Shown: positions 26,942 through 36,244 of the stretch, piece by piece
How positions within the stretch are numbered: position 1 is the stretch's first letter
How the letters are laid out: every line of letters begins with the position of its first letter
NCBI GenBank assembly: GCA_942493245.1
Contig: OW818685.1
Coordinates: 4,340,001 to 4,404,000 of the forward strand
DNA: 64,000 bases
Source: DAOPYU01 sp942493245
Lineage (GTDB): Bacteria; Sumerlaeota; Sumerlaeia; UBA8349
Direction: 5' to 3'
Translations under genes and position numbers: made by a program
The notes under the pieces: model-generated
What the model was told of the DNA's origin: nothing
Database searches by the model: none
Seen by the model: the letters and a program-made list of their open reading frames with translations, nothing else

Positions 26942-28402
26942 CTATTGCATCCACTTACGCTCGATTTCTTCGAGCGTTTTCCCCTTCGTTTCGGGAACCA
27001 ACAGCGACACGAAAACCACCATCGCGAAACAGATGACCGAGTACAGATAATAGGTGAAACTCATTCCCTTGCGGTCCACCAACATCGGGAAACTCTGCGA
27101 GACGGCATAACAGGACACCCACAGCAGGACCGTGGCCACCGACATGCCGCGTCCGCGGATGCGCGTTGGAAAGATCTCCGAAATCACGACCCAGACGACC
27201 GGCCCAAGGGTCAGAGCGAAACAGGCCACATAGGCCAGAAGCGTCGTAATGATGAGCCAGCCCGGCGCCTTGACCTGAAAAACCGCAGCCACCGCCGCGA
27301 TCGAGAGGCCCATCCCCGTGGCGCCGATCAGGAGCAACGGTTTGCGGCCCAGCCGGTCCACCAGCAAGATCGCGAAGACCGTGAAGACGGCGTTGATCGC
27401 CCCGACCCCAACGCTGGACAGAAGCGCCGCGTTGGTGTCGAAACCGGCGTTCTTGAAAATCTTCGGCGCGTAGTAGAGCACCGTGTTGATCCCTGTGATC
27501 TGCTGAAAGATAGCCATCGCAACCCCGATGAGCAACGCCATGCGCAACCCCGGCTTCAGCAGTTGGAAGATCGAACCGCCCTCGTGCGCAATCGTCTCGC
27601 TGATGTCATTCATTTCCGCCTCGGCATGGGCGCGCCCACCCACCCGAGTCAGGATGCTCAGCGCCTGTTCGCGAAACCCCTGCTTGGCCAGCCAGCGCGG
27701 ACTTTCGGGTACCAGCGCCAGGAAGGCCAGGAAAGCCACCGCCGGCAGAACGCCCGCGCCGAACATCCAGCGCCAGCTTTCCTCAGGAAAACATCGGGCG
27801 CAGATCCAGTCCACCAGGTAGGCCACCAGAATGCCGCTGATAATCGCGAACTGGTTGAGTGAGACCAGACTGCCGCGAATGCGCGCCGGGGCGACCTCGG
27901 CGATGTAGAGTGGCGAGAGCATCGAGGCGATCCCGATCCCCAGCCCGCCGATAAAGCGCGCAACCACAAATTGTTCCATCATCAGGTTCAGGGTAATCGT
28001 TTCGCCGGTGAAGAAACGCGCGGGCAGCGAGATCAACCCCGCCAGACCGTGAATCCAGGCGGCGGGAAGCAGGACATGTTCCGGCATGGCGGCGCCCCAG
28101 GCGCTCACGCCGAAGAAGACGGCCGACAGGATCAAGGCGCGCTTCCGTCCAAATCGGTCGGCCAGTTCCCCGGCAAACGCCGCCCCGACAGCGCAGCCGA
28201 TCAGCACGCAACTGGCCACGAAGCCCTGCTGGATGTCGTTGAGTTCGAACTGAGTCTTCATGAACTCGATCGCGCCGGAAATCACGGCCGTGTCAAAGCC
28301 GAACAACAGCCCCCCCACCGCCGCCACCAGACTGATCAGAATGACGAACCGCATGTCGCCCGCCTGTCCCGCTGCGACTTCTTCCCCCCCAGCCGTTGCC
28401 AT
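26942..28402 (-). CDS. MFS sugar porter (XylE/GLUT-like)
   Basis: 486 residues, twelve transmembrane helices, ATG with AGGAGA ten bases upstream. All sugar-porter signatures are present: GGLLFGFDTAVISGA, ADRFGRKRA, ARFIGGLGIGIAS, PESPRWL, QQITGINTVLYY, DRLGRKPLLL, GPVVWVVISEIFPTRIRG and PETKGKTLEEIE. It should import a monosaccharide by proton symport through the inner membrane. Last gene of the GntR operon, so it probably takes up the sugar freed by the GH2 enzyme. Confidence 0.93.
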   Translation of the reverse strand: MATAGGEEVAAGQAGDMRFVILISLVAAVGGLLFGFDTAVISGAIEFMKTQFELNDIQQGFVASCVLIGCAVGAAFAGELADRFGRKRALILSAVFFGVSAWGAAMPEHVLLPAAWIHGLAGLISLPARFFTGETITLNLMMEQFVVARFIGGLGIGIASMLSPLYIAEVAPARIRGSLVSLNQFAIISGILVAYLVDWICARCFPEESWRWMFGAGVLPAVAFLAFLALVPESPRWLAKQGFREQALSILTRVGGRAHAEAEMNDISETIAHEGGSIFQLLKPGLRMALLIGVAMAIFQQITGINTVLYYAPKIFKNAGFDTNAALLSSVGVGAINAVFTVFAILLVDRLGRKPLLLIGATGMGLSIAAVAAVFQVKAPGWLIITTLLAYVACFALTLGPVVWVVISEIFPTRIRGRGMSVATVLLWVSCYAVSQSFPMLVDRKGMSFTYYLYSVICFAMVVFVSLLVPETKGKTLEEIERKWMQ

Positions 28403-28451
28403 GAAGGTTTCTCCTGTTCTGTCGTGTGGTTTCGGTTACTTCACCGGGACT

Positions 28452-28473
28452 GGGCGCACACACAGGTGCGCCC
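28452..28473. repeat. GGGCGCACACACAGGTGCGCCC palindromic repeat
   Basis: Imperfect 22-bp palindrome in the gap between the UroD-like gene and the porter. Variants with GGGCGGAC arms are at 39500, 47681 and 48905. Confidence 0.7.
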
Positions 28474-28500
28474 CTACTCGATACTTCGCTTGGGCCTTGA

Positions 28501-29775
28501 TCATTTCCCCGGGTTTTCCTGCTCGTCCCGCAACGCCCGGTAGAACGCCAGCACGTTCTCGATCGGCGCATTCCCCTGGATATTGTGGACGGCATTGAAG
28601 ACGAATCCGCCGTCCGCGCCAAAGATCCGGATTCGCTCGCGCGCCTGTTCGTACACCTGTTCGGGCGTACCGAAGGGGAGCGCCGTCTGTGTGTCAATCG
28701 CCCCCCCCCAGAAGACCAACTTGTCGCCAAAGCGTCTTTTCAATTCCTGCGCATCCATGCAGGCCGCCGTGCATTGCACCGGATTCAGGATGTCGAACCC
28801 GGAGTCAATGAAATCGGGGATCAACGCCGCAATCGAGCCGCAGGAATGAATGAACGACTTCCATGAGGTGTGGCGATGCATCCAGTCGTTGACCCGCCTG
28901 TGGAAAGGCTGGAACAGATCGCGGTAGGCGTCGGGCGAGATGAACGGACCGTTCTGCGTGCCGAAATCGGTGCCGGTGACAAAGACCGCCTCGACCCTGT
29001 CCCCCACCGCCTGGCGGATCAGTTCCAGGTTCTTGAGCGCGATCTCGCACTGGCGATCGAAGATCTCGTACACCACGTCGCGCCGCGTCACGGTGCTCAT
29101 GTACCACTCGGCAATGTCGCGAATCCCCTTGGGCGCCTTGAGGAACGGCGCTGGCACCAGGGCAATATCGCCAAAGGCCGTACCGCCGAACGTGGCGACA
29201 AGGCCGTAGGGGGTGTGGGAATACAGGTCGTCGGCCAGACGGCGCAGGCGCTCCAGTTCCTCGTCGCTGATCGCGGTGAATTCCTCCAGATTGTCTTCGA
29301 CGAGCGTGGCTTCGTTGATGGGAGGCTGACGCACGAGGGTGTCAAAGAAGTACCCCCCGGCCGGCATCACCGCGTTCGGTTCGTACGCGCGGTCGCCATC
29401 GCACCATTGCAGCAGGCTGCCGTCCGGTTCGGGCTGGGTGTTGAAAGCGGCGGGGACCTGACAGGGAATCCCCTGGAGAGTGACCCACGGTTTCCACCCT
29501 TCGTTTTTCCATCCGAGCATGGTGCGCGAAAGCCCTAGCCCGATACAGTCCACACCCAGGATCTCCATCAGATCGGGTTCGACCCTCCCCAGCATTTGAT
29601 AGGGTTCGGTAATCTTCACACGCCGGTCACCCTCGGTGGGCAGGCCGAAAGCCTCGCGCAGCTGGTGAACAATGCTCACGTGTGCCCCGGTTACGGCCGT
29701 CGAACCCAGATCGAGCGGCGGACGGTCGGGCTGCTGGTGATTCAGCGCCATTTTGAGTCGTTCGCGTCTATTCAT
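28501..29775 (-). CDS. Uroporphyrinogen decarboxylase-family protein (methyltransferase-like, not HemE)
   Basis: 424 residues. It begins MNRRERLKMALNHQQPDRPP, the standard opening of UroD-like proteins found with sugar genes and of corrinoid-dependent methyltransferases. Further blocks: FGGTAFGDIALVPAPFLKAPKG, FIHSCGSIAALIPDFIDSGFDILNPVQ and GGFVFNAVHNIQGNAPIENV. The His-x-Cys in FIHSCG is where MtaA-type proteins bind zinc, which suggests methyl transfer rather than porphyrin decarboxylation. It sits 55 bases after the GH2 gene and 98 bases before the porter. Its role with carbohydrate genes is a recurring but unexplained association in PVC genomes. Confidence 0.85.
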   Translation of the reverse strand: MNRRERLKMALNHQQPDRPPLDLGSTAVTGAHVSIVHQLREAFGLPTEGDRRVKITEPYQMLGRVEPDLMEILGVDCIGLGLSRTMLGWKNEGWKPWVTLQGIPCQVPAAFNTQPEPDGSLLQWCDGDRAYEPNAVMPAGGYFFDTLVRQPPINEATLVEDNLEEFTAISDEELERLRRLADDLYSHTPYGLVATFGGTAFGDIALVPAPFLKAPKGIRDIAEWYMSTVTRRDVVYEIFDRQCEIALKNLELIRQAVGDRVEAVFVTGTDFGTQNGPFISPDAYRDLFQPFHRRVNDWMHRHTSWKSFIHSCGSIAALIPDFIDSGFDILNPVQCTAACMDAQELKRRFGDKLVFWGGAIDTQTALPFGTPEQVYEQARERIRIFGADGGFVFNAVHNIQGNAPIENVLAFYRALRDEQENPGK

Positions 29776-29830
29776 CGTCTTATCCTCGCATCTGAATCAG
29801 AGTGCTTTTCGTGAGACCTACTGAATCGGC

Positions 29831-32341
29831 CTACCGCCGAAACAACTGCATCTCATAAAGAGAAATTCCGTACGGGGTCGCGCGTTTGATCCCGCGAACT
29901 CGTACCCAGCGCGCCTCAGTCGCCGACAACCGAACCTCCTCCGTCCCGCCCTTGCCATCCTTCTTGAGCGAGGCTTCTTTCCACGTCTGGCCGTCGTTTG
30001 ACGTCTCGATCGCGTATTCCGAAGCGAATGCCCCTTCCCACGAGAGCACCACTCGCGCCACCGTTTCCACGCGCCCCAGATCCACCGCCAACCACTCGCC
30101 ATCCTTGAACTCCGACGACCAGCGTGTTCCCATATTGGCGTCAAGAGCCGCCTCAGCCGGATAGGTCTGACCCTCCTTGCTCAGCACCGAAGACGCCACA
30201 ACCGGTTTGCCCCTTCCCAGCCCACTGCCCGCCGCAATCTGTTCCGCGCTGACAACGGCAACGTCACGCAGACTGTGCACCGGCTTCTCATTGACCGAAC
30301 CATCCTCGATCAGGGCCGCCTCGATCAGGTAATCGCCCGCTGTTTGAGGCATGGAGATCTTGAATTCGACGCGCGCGTCACCAAACGAAACCAATTGGAG
30401 CGGCTTTGTGTCTTCGAGCGCCGGTTTGGCATCCCCCTCCCGCGTCACCCGCACCCGCACCGCACCGGCCCAGGGCTTCTCCAGATCGTTGATGACAATA
30501 ATAGGCACAACCTTCTCCACGCCGATCTGCGCCTGCGCATCCCAGCAATCAATCATCAGCCCCACCGGCGCAAAGGAATCGCGCACGTACTCGAAAAAGT
30601 TCGGTTCATATTCGAGTTTTTCGAGGTCGGTAAAATGATCGCTGGTCTGACCGTCCGGACGCGAGTAGCCCAACCCGCAGAAGTGCAACACGGCCGCGCA
30701 CTTGCGGTGCGCGCGCCAGAACTCAGTCTCGGCCGCCAGGTAACGCGCGTAAAGCCGGAACCGGTCGGACGCCTTCGACGCCGTACCAAGAAGATTCCGG
30801 TACAGATCGGCGGTCAGGGTGGCCGGTTGCCCGTCGCGGTTGAGCCAGAGCCAGCCATATTCGTTGACGATGATTGCGTTCCCCTGACCCACCTGTTCGG
30901 ACCGCAGGCCGGGATCGTGCGAGGCCGCCGCCATCATGTCGAGTTTGAAGTTGGCGTTCATAAAATGGTAGGGGTGCGACTCGTGGCTGTCCCCGGGATC
31001 CATCGCCGGCGCCCAGCCGTTGTCCCACGGACGCCGCGAGAGATCGAGTCCGCGTACCTGTTGGATCGCCGGACCGGTCTGATCGGTCGTGGTCTCGTTC
31101 TGCGCGTCCCAGATGACCACGCAGGGGTGGTTCCAGCGCTCGCGCATCCACTCGGAATACTCCTTCACGAGTTCGTCCGTCCGGGGAACATCGTCTTTTT
31201 TGTCCAAGTGCCAGATCGGGAACTCATCCTGGATCAGGAACCCCTCTTCGTCGGCAATCTGGTACCAGATCTCGGGCGGAAACCCGATGCAGTACCGCAA
31301 TGCGTCCCAGTGCATCTCCTTGAACCGCTTGTGAAGCCGCCGCACCCACTCCTCGCGCCAGGGCTTGTCGCCCCGCTCGGGGTCCTCTGTGAAACGGAAG
31401 ATGCAGACATTGGAACCGCGCATGAAGAATGGCTTTCCATTGAGTACCGCCCGGCGGCTGGCCGGATCGAAATGGAACTCCCGCATCCCGAAACGCGTCG
31501 TGAAACTGTCGGCGCCGGTCCGTACCTCGAGTTCGTAGAGGAACGGATCGTCGGGTGACCAGAGGTGGCAGTCCGAGATGGCCGCCTTGAGATCAAGGGT
31601 AACTTCTTTGCCGGGAGCCAGTTCCTGCGCCTCGGTCGTGGCCTGCCCCACTTCCCGTCCGCTTTTCGCTTCGCGCACGGCCACCGTGATATTCGCCGGA
31701 CTGGCCGTCGCGCCGGTGTTGCGTACCACCACCTGGACGCCCACGCTCCTGGCGTTGATATCCGGTACGGCCTGTACGCTGACGATGTGCGGTGTGCCGC
31801 TCAGGATCAGTTCGACCGAGTCGAAAATGCCGGGGATATACCGGATCTTCTCGAAGTCCCATCCGGTGGGAATGCCCGCCGGTACCGAGTCCCGAAAAGC
31901 GCCGACACGGATCGACAACTCGTTCTCCGCGCCGTTGCCCTTCAATGCTTTGGCCGCATCGAAATACCCGGGCGTAAAACTCGCCGCTCGCTCGCCAAGC
32001 ACCTGACCGTTGAGGATCACCTTGGCGCCGAACAGCGTCTGGCGCGTCTTGATCTGCGCCACCGCGGGCACCGCTCCTTCAACCTTGAACGTGCGCCGGT
32101 ACCAGAACGCCTCGCGCCGCTCGCTCTTGAAACCCACGTCCGCGAACGCCGGTTGTGCGCTGTCCACCAGCCCCGGCACGGACACGGTGTGATCGAACGT
32201 CTCCGGAATCTGATCCATCGCCCCCTCGGCGATTTTCCATTCACCGTCGAGCGGAAGCGTCGTTCGCCCGGCGCCCGCCCAGGCGAGAGTCTGCGCCAGC
32301 ACAAGCGCCCCGATCATGATCGCTTTTCGATACGCCGCCAT
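29831..32341 (-). CDS. Glycoside hydrolase family 2 enzyme with C-terminal F5/8 (CBM32-like) domain
   Basis: 836 residues from the ATG at 32341 (GAGGGA upstream) with a signal peptide MAAYRKAIMIGALVLAQTLA. Order: sugar-binding jelly roll (about 30-200), Ig-like domain (200-310), TIM barrel (310-600), then a spacer and an F5/8 type C domain (about 690-836: VASSVLSKEGQTYPAEAALD...TRWSSEFKDGEWLAVDLG). Catalytic residues are expected at Glu416 (QNE, acid/base) and Glu494 (VNEYG, nucleophile). The family includes beta-galactosidases, glucuronidases and mannosidases; specificity is not evident. Exported, second gene of the GntR operon, 50 bases after the regulator. Confidence 0.9.
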   Translation of the reverse strand: MAAYRKAIMIGALVLAQTLAWAGAGRTTLPLDGEWKIAEGAMDQIPETFDHTVSVPGLVDSAQPAFADVGFKSERREAFWYRRTFKVEGAVPAVAQIKTRQTLFGAKVILNGQVLGERAASFTPGYFDAAKALKGNGAENELSIRVGAFRDSVPAGIPTGWDFEKIRYIPGIFDSVELILSGTPHIVSVQAVPDINARSVGVQVVVRNTGATASPANITVAVREAKSGREVGQATTEAQELAPGKEVTLDLKAAISDCHLWSPDDPFLYELEVRTGADSFTTRFGMREFHFDPASRRAVLNGKPFFMRGSNVCIFRFTEDPERGDKPWREEWVRRLHKRFKEMHWDALRYCIGFPPEIWYQIADEEGFLIQDEFPIWHLDKKDDVPRTDELVKEYSEWMRERWNHPCVVIWDAQNETTTDQTGPAIQQVRGLDLSRRPWDNGWAPAMDPGDSHESHPYHFMNANFKLDMMAAASHDPGLRSEQVGQGNAIIVNEYGWLWLNRDGQPATLTADLYRNLLGTASKASDRFRLYARYLAAETEFWRAHRKCAAVLHFCGLGYSRPDGQTSDHFTDLEKLEYEPNFFEYVRDSFAPVGLMIDCWDAQAQIGVEKVVPIIVINDLEKPWAGAVRVRVTREGDAKPALEDTKPLQLVSFGDARVEFKISMPQTAGDYLIEAALIEDGSVNEKPVHSLRDVAVVSAEQIAAGSGLGRGKPVVASSVLSKEGQTYPAEAALDANMGTRWSSEFKDGEWLAVDLGRVETVARVVLSWEGAFASEYAIETSNDGQTWKEASLKKDGKGGTEEVRLSATEARWVRVRGIKRATPYGISLYEMQLFRR

Positions 32342-32391
32342 GACTTCCCTCTCTTTCGTGCCCGCTTTGAAATCGAAGCCGGAATCCATTT

Positions 32392-33420
32392 TCACAACGA
32401 ATGCCGCGCGATGAAACGCGTCGGCTCCAGAATCTCGCATGCGGTTTGCGGCGACAGAATCTGCGCCACCGCCTTGCGTCCCAATTCCGCGAAATCCACC
32501 GACACCACCGAAATCCCGTGCAACACCACCTCTTTCATCGGCGTGTCGTTATACGACAGAATCCCGACCTCTTTGCCGATTTTGAGCCGCCCCTTCTGCG
32601 CCGCCTTGACCAGCGCCACCAGGTCGGTGTCCTCGATCACGAAATAAACGTGATCCGCCGCAATCGTTTCGCCCCGCAGCGTCGGAACAATCCGATGCTC
32701 GATGCCGTGGTGACGGCAGAACCGCCGGAAGGCCGGCCTGATGGACGGCGGATGGTGCTTATCCTCCGGGAACACCAGAACGAAGGTCCCGTACGATCGA
32801 ATTCGGTCGGAAGCGGCCTCGAGCGCGCGTTCCAGTTCGGTGTCGTGGTCTTGCAGGATCGTCGCGCAACGCCGTCCAAAATAATCCACGTCTATGTCTA
32901 GCAGCAGCAGTTTTTCCTGGTCCCACCCGGCCAACGCCTCGCGCACAGCCGGGTCGGGAAAAGGCATCACGGCATAGGTGGCGTATTTGCCTCGCGCTTC
33001 GGTCAGCAGCTTGACAAAGACCGCCGGGTTGAAATGGTGGAAATAAATATCGAACTCGATCCGCCCGCCCGCCGCGGCCCGCATCGCCTCATACAGGGTT
33101 TCCTTGTAGGGAGTGAAGGAATCGAAGAGGACGAAAACCCGCACCGCATCACTGTAATGGTCGGTCGCGATACGAAAACCCTTGCCATGTGCCGAGTCCA
33201 GAAGCCCCATTTCCTTGAGGCGGTTGTAGGCCTTGACGACGGTGTCGCGCGCCAGGCCGTGGGCCGCGGCAGCCTCGTTGATGGACGGCAGCGCGTCGCC
33301 TTTCTGGAGGCGTCCGGCGCGGATCGCCTCGCCGACACCGGCGATGATCTGTTTGTACTTGGGAGTCTCCGACGCGGCGTCAAGGGTGAAAACCGCCTCG
33401 GTCCTTTCTTTGCTGACCAT
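32392..33420 (-). CDS. GntR-type transcriptional regulator with LacI-like sugar-binding domain
   Basis: 342 residues, ATG with GAAGGAAG upstream. Residues 15-85 are a GntR winged helix (KYKQIIAGVGEAIRAGRLQK, LPSINEAAAAHGLARDTVVKAYNRL). From about 95 to the end there is a periplasmic-binding-protein-like effector domain as in LacI/AraR regulators: VRVFVLFDSFTPYKETLYEA, LLLLDIDVDYFGRR, VGILSYNDTPMKEVVLHGIS and FAELGRKAVAQIL. It is first in the operon with the GH2, UroD-like and porter genes, so it most likely controls them and itself in response to a sugar. Confidence 0.9.
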   Translation of the reverse strand: MVSKERTEAVFTLDAASETPKYKQIIAGVGEAIRAGRLQKGDALPSINEAAAAHGLARDTVVKAYNRLKEMGLLDSAHGKGFRIATDHYSDAVRVFVLFDSFTPYKETLYEAMRAAAGGRIEFDIYFHHFNPAVFVKLLTEARGKYATYAVMPFPDPAVREALAGWDQEKLLLLDIDVDYFGRRCATILQDHDTELERALEAASDRIRSYGTFVLVFPEDKHHPPSIRPAFRRFCRHHGIEHRIVPTLRGETIAADHVYFVIEDTDLVALVKAAQKGRLKIGKEVGILSYNDTPMKEVVLHGISVVSVDFAELGRKAVAQILSPQTACEILEPTRFIARHSL

Positions 33421-33525
33421 GATTCTTCCTTCTTTTTATGCGTTTGCCTTCGAAAGATCCGTCCGCGGCTTCTTCCCGTACCGGACTCAACTGTTCTATG
33501 CTGTTCTGCACCCTATTGCTCCCCG

Positions 33526-33554
33526 AATATGAAACCCGCGCCACGCTTTTTCAA
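33526..33554 (-). promoter_or_regulatory. Candidate promoter of the GntR operon, with a direct repeat in the leader
   Basis: Minus-strand TTGAAA and CATATT are 17 bases apart, about 105 bases before the regulator ATG. Between promoter and gene, plus-strand 33491-33508 holds the direct repeat CTGTTCTATGCTGTTCT, a possible operator for the regulator. Confidence 0.45.
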
Positions 33555-33701
33555 GACTTTTTTTATCCCATTTGCCATAGTTGTTGACAGTTACGGCGTT
33601 TTGGGCGACAGTGACCATCTGGCACTAGAGCCGGGGGAGTTGGATAGCCCCCTCAGCGGCGCCCCGGCTTCTCACTGGCAGGGGTGGAAAGGGCTTTTCC
33701 T

Positions 33702-34448
33702 GTGACGCGACTGGTACATATTCTCCTCCTGATCCTGGTTCTGACGACCTTGGCGACGGCCTGCGGCGAAAACGAACGCGTGCGCCGCGTGACCCGCGTC
33801 GAGTATCTGCCGTTGGCCAAAGACGCCCGGGTTGAAGTCGTGACATACCCCGTCAAACGCGTGTACGACCGCATCGCAATTGTGGATTCGCGTCACTACG
33901 CGCTCCCCGACTATTACCCCAGGACGCGGGACGCCATCGAGATGGCGCGCCACAAGGCGGCGGCCGAACAGCACGAAAAAATGTTCGAGAAAATGCGCGA
34001 AGAATTGCGTGTGATGGCGCGCGAACTGGGAGGCGACTGCGTCCAGAACGTGCGGCAGAATAAAGTGGAAATACGGGGCATCCTCCCCGATCAACGCGCC
34101 CCCCTGCCGGGCCTGAAAACCCAGGGAACCCACGACGAATACTTCCTGCGCGGCGAGGTCATCAAACTCTCGCCCCGCAAGGCGCCGGGGAAGACGCCCG
34201 AGATCGCTCCGCCGGAACTCTCTGACACCGAAACCTCCGCCACGGCGGAATCGGCCCCCAACCTGAAAGCCACGGAAAACGTGGAGCCTCCGGTTCTGCC
34301 CTCCCCCCCGACCCCCAAAGAAGAAAACGCCGAGGCGGATGAGAACGCCGCCCCCGAGACCCCGGTGGACGCGCCGCAGGCCGATCCGGCGCTGCCGCCT
34401 CAGGAAGATTCCCAGCCCGAACAAGAAATGTCACCACCCAAACAATAA
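33702..34448 (+). CDS. Probable lipoprotein with a proline/glutamate-rich C-terminus
   Basis: 248 residues from a GTG at 33702, chosen over the GTG at 33684 because AAAGGG lies eight bases before it and the product then starts directly with VTRLVHILLLILVLTTLATAC, a signal peptide ending in a cysteine that can be lipidated. The middle (RDAIEMARHKAAAEQHEKMF and so on) is helical, with ELGGDCVQNVRQNKVEIRG at its end; the last 80 residues are a disordered Pro/Glu/Ala tail. No family recognised. It ends 23 bases before leuB and may be cotranscribed with it. Confidence 0.7.
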   Translation: MTRLVHILLLILVLTTLATACGENERVRRVTRVEYLPLAKDARVEVVTYPVKRVYDRIAIVDSRHYALPDYYPRTRDAIEMARHKAAAEQHEKMFEKMREELRVMARELGGDCVQNVRQNKVEIRGILPDQRAPLPGLKTQGTHDEYFLRGEVIKLSPRKAPGKTPEIAPPELSDTETSATAESAPNLKATENVEPPVLPSPPTPKEENAEADENAAPETPVDAPQADPALPPQEDSQPEQEMSPPKQ

Positions 34449-34471
34449 ACTCGATAAGGAGCAGACACACC

Positions 34472-35599
34472 ATGAGCAAGACTTACCGTATTGCCGTTAT
34501 GCCGGGAGATGGCACCGGCCCCGAAGTGACCGCTGAAGCCGTCAAGGTGCTGAAAACAGCCGCCGACAAGTTCGGCTTCAAAGTGGATCTGACCGACTAC
34601 GACTTCGGCGGCGAGCGCTACAAACGCACGGGCGAAACCCTGCCCGACTCCGCCATTGAGGAACTGCGCGGCTACGACTCGATCCTCCTGGGCGCCATCG
34701 GTCACCCCGACGTCAAGCCCGGCATTCTGGAAAAAGGCATCCTGCTCAAGGCCCGCTTCGCGCTCGACCAGTACATCAACCTGCGCCCCGTGAAACTCTA
34801 CCCGGGCGTCGAGACGCCACTCAAGGACGCCAAGCCCGAGGACATTGACTTCGTCGTCGTGCGCGAGAACACCGAAGACGCCTACGTCGGCATGGGCGGC
34901 GTGGTCCACTACGGCACGCCGCACGAAGTCGCCACGCAGACCGCCGTTTACACCCGCATGGGTGTCGAGCGCGCCATCCGCTACGCCTTCGAATGCGTCA
35001 AGAAACGCAACGCCAAAAAACCGTGGCGCGGCCTGTCGCAGAAAGACCTCGACGCCGGGTACATCGGCCAGCTCACGCTCGTCGGCAAGACCAACGTCCT
35101 GACGTTCCTCTTCGACCTGTGGGAACGCGCCTTCCACGAAATCGGCGCCGCCGAGTACCCGGAAATCAAGCGCGACTACAACCACGTGGACGCCTGCTGC
35201 ATGTGGTTCGTCAAGAACCCGCAGTGGTACGACGTGATCGTCACCGGCAACATGTTCGGTGACATCATCACCGACCTGGGCGCCATGATCCAGGGCGGCA
35301 TGGGCATCGCCGCGGGCGGCAACATCAACCCGCAGGGTGTCTCGATGTTCGAGCCGATCGGCGGCTCGGCTCCGAAGTACACCGGCATGAACATCATCAA
35401 CCCCCTGGCCGCCATCGGCTCGGCGCAGCTGATGCTGGACGCCGCCCTGGGCGAAACCCAGGCCGCCGCGGCCATCGAAGCCGCCATCATGGACGTCACG
35501 GCCAACAAGATGAAGTCCATGGCCGCCGGCAAGATGGGCTACTCGACCACAGAAGTCGGCGACCTCGTGGCTCAGCGCGTGGCCGACTACAAGGGCTGA
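34472..35599 (+). CDS. leuB: 3-isopropylmalate dehydrogenase-type beta-decarboxylating dehydrogenase
   Basis: 375 residues, AAGGAG eleven bases before the ATG. Clear isocitrate/isopropylmalate dehydrogenase family: MPGDGTGPEVTAEAVKVL, LLGAIGHPDVKPGILEKGIL, NLRPVKLYPGVETPL, VVVRENTEDAYVGMGG, VTGNMFGDIITDLGAMI and PIGGSAPKYTGMNIINPLAAI. LeuB oxidises and decarboxylates 3-isopropylmalate in leucine synthesis in the cytoplasm; tartrate or homoisocitrate dehydrogenase are alternatives within the family. leuA, leuC and leuD are not in the window. Its third codon positions are unusually C-rich, as expected for a highly expressed gene. A hairpin follows at 35681. Confidence 0.8.
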   Translation: MSKTYRIAVMPGDGTGPEVTAEAVKVLKTAADKFGFKVDLTDYDFGGERYKRTGETLPDSAIEELRGYDSILLGAIGHPDVKPGILEKGILLKARFALDQYINLRPVKLYPGVETPLKDAKPEDIDFVVVRENTEDAYVGMGGVVHYGTPHEVATQTAVYTRMGVERAIRYAFECVKKRNAKKPWRGLSQKDLDAGYIGQLTLVGKTNVLTFLFDLWERAFHEIGAAEYPEIKRDYNHVDACCMWFVKNPQWYDVIVTGNMFGDIITDLGAMIQGGMGIAAGGNINPQGVSMFEPIGGSAPKYTGMNIINPLAAIGSAQLMLDAALGETQAAAAIEAAIMDVTANKMKSMAAGKMGYSTTEVGDLVAQRVADYKG

Positions 35600-35680
35600 C
35601 CCAAACGGGCAACCTTTGCCGCCACGCGACCCCGCCGCGTAGCCGTTACGCAGAGAAAAGTCCCTGAAATGAAAACCGTT

Positions 35681-35713
35681 GTCCCCGCGTCCTGATTGTC
35701 AGGGCGCGGGGAC
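35681..35713 (+). terminator. 15-bp hairpin terminator after leuB
   Basis: GTCCCCGCGTCCTGA at 35681-35695 pairs with 35699-35713 (one T-G pair) around a three-base loop, 81 bases after the leuB stop. It is followed by ACATCTTTTC, a modest T-tract. Confidence 0.6.
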
Positions 35714-36244
35714 ACATCTTTTCGAGAAAGAACATCCAGAATCCCGGTCGTAAACCGCGGTTGAATGTCCCTGCCGCGGCTTTCAGGTTCATGAAAAAAA
35801 CCAAAGAGAAATTGACAGGATAACGGGATTTACAGGATGTGGCGAGATTCGATTTGTATCCTGTTGATCCTGTTATCCTGTCCCGTTTGTTTTGTTCTGT
35901 CCCGAAAGAGTTCTTCGAGTTCGTATCTTTCTGAATGCAACTGGGTATCATGCGGGAACCCAGATTCAGGATGTCCCGGTTTCGTCCCTTTGGGGGACGC
36001 TCTTACTGCGCCAATCAGGAGATGGGCGTTCCCGGGAACCGCTTTCTCCCCATAAGAATGACCTTTCTAGGAGGGAGGGCGTCCCGCCCGCCTGAAAGAA
36101 AAACCGGACGATCGGCGTTCCACTGCGGTTTTCAGGTTCATCCGCAGATAAACACAGAAGGACGCAGCTGAAAAACAACCGGTATTCCCTTCGGCCCTCT
36201 GCGCAAATCTGCGACATCTGCGGATTTCTTTTACCAGTCCCCCG
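35714..36244. repeat. Gene-free repeat stretch
   Basis: Contains an inverted repeat at 35814-35882 built from GACAGGATAAC and ACAGGAT words; an element at about 36009-36100 (CGCCAATC palindrome at 36009-36028 with one mismatch, AACCGCTTTCTCC, GAGGGAGGGCGTCCCGCC) that recurs inverted at 58540-58620; IS1380-end-like words near 35755 and 36118; and CTGCG word repeats to about 36225. No credible gene. Confidence 0.7.

Noticed and set aside
28501..29775. HemE (haem biosynthesis)
   Set aside because: Length, the FIHSCG motif and the sugar operon context fit the methyltransferase-like branch; no other haem genes are near.
31565..32647. 360-codon plus-strand frame
   Set aside because: Antisense of the GH2 gene and the regulator end; no protein pattern.
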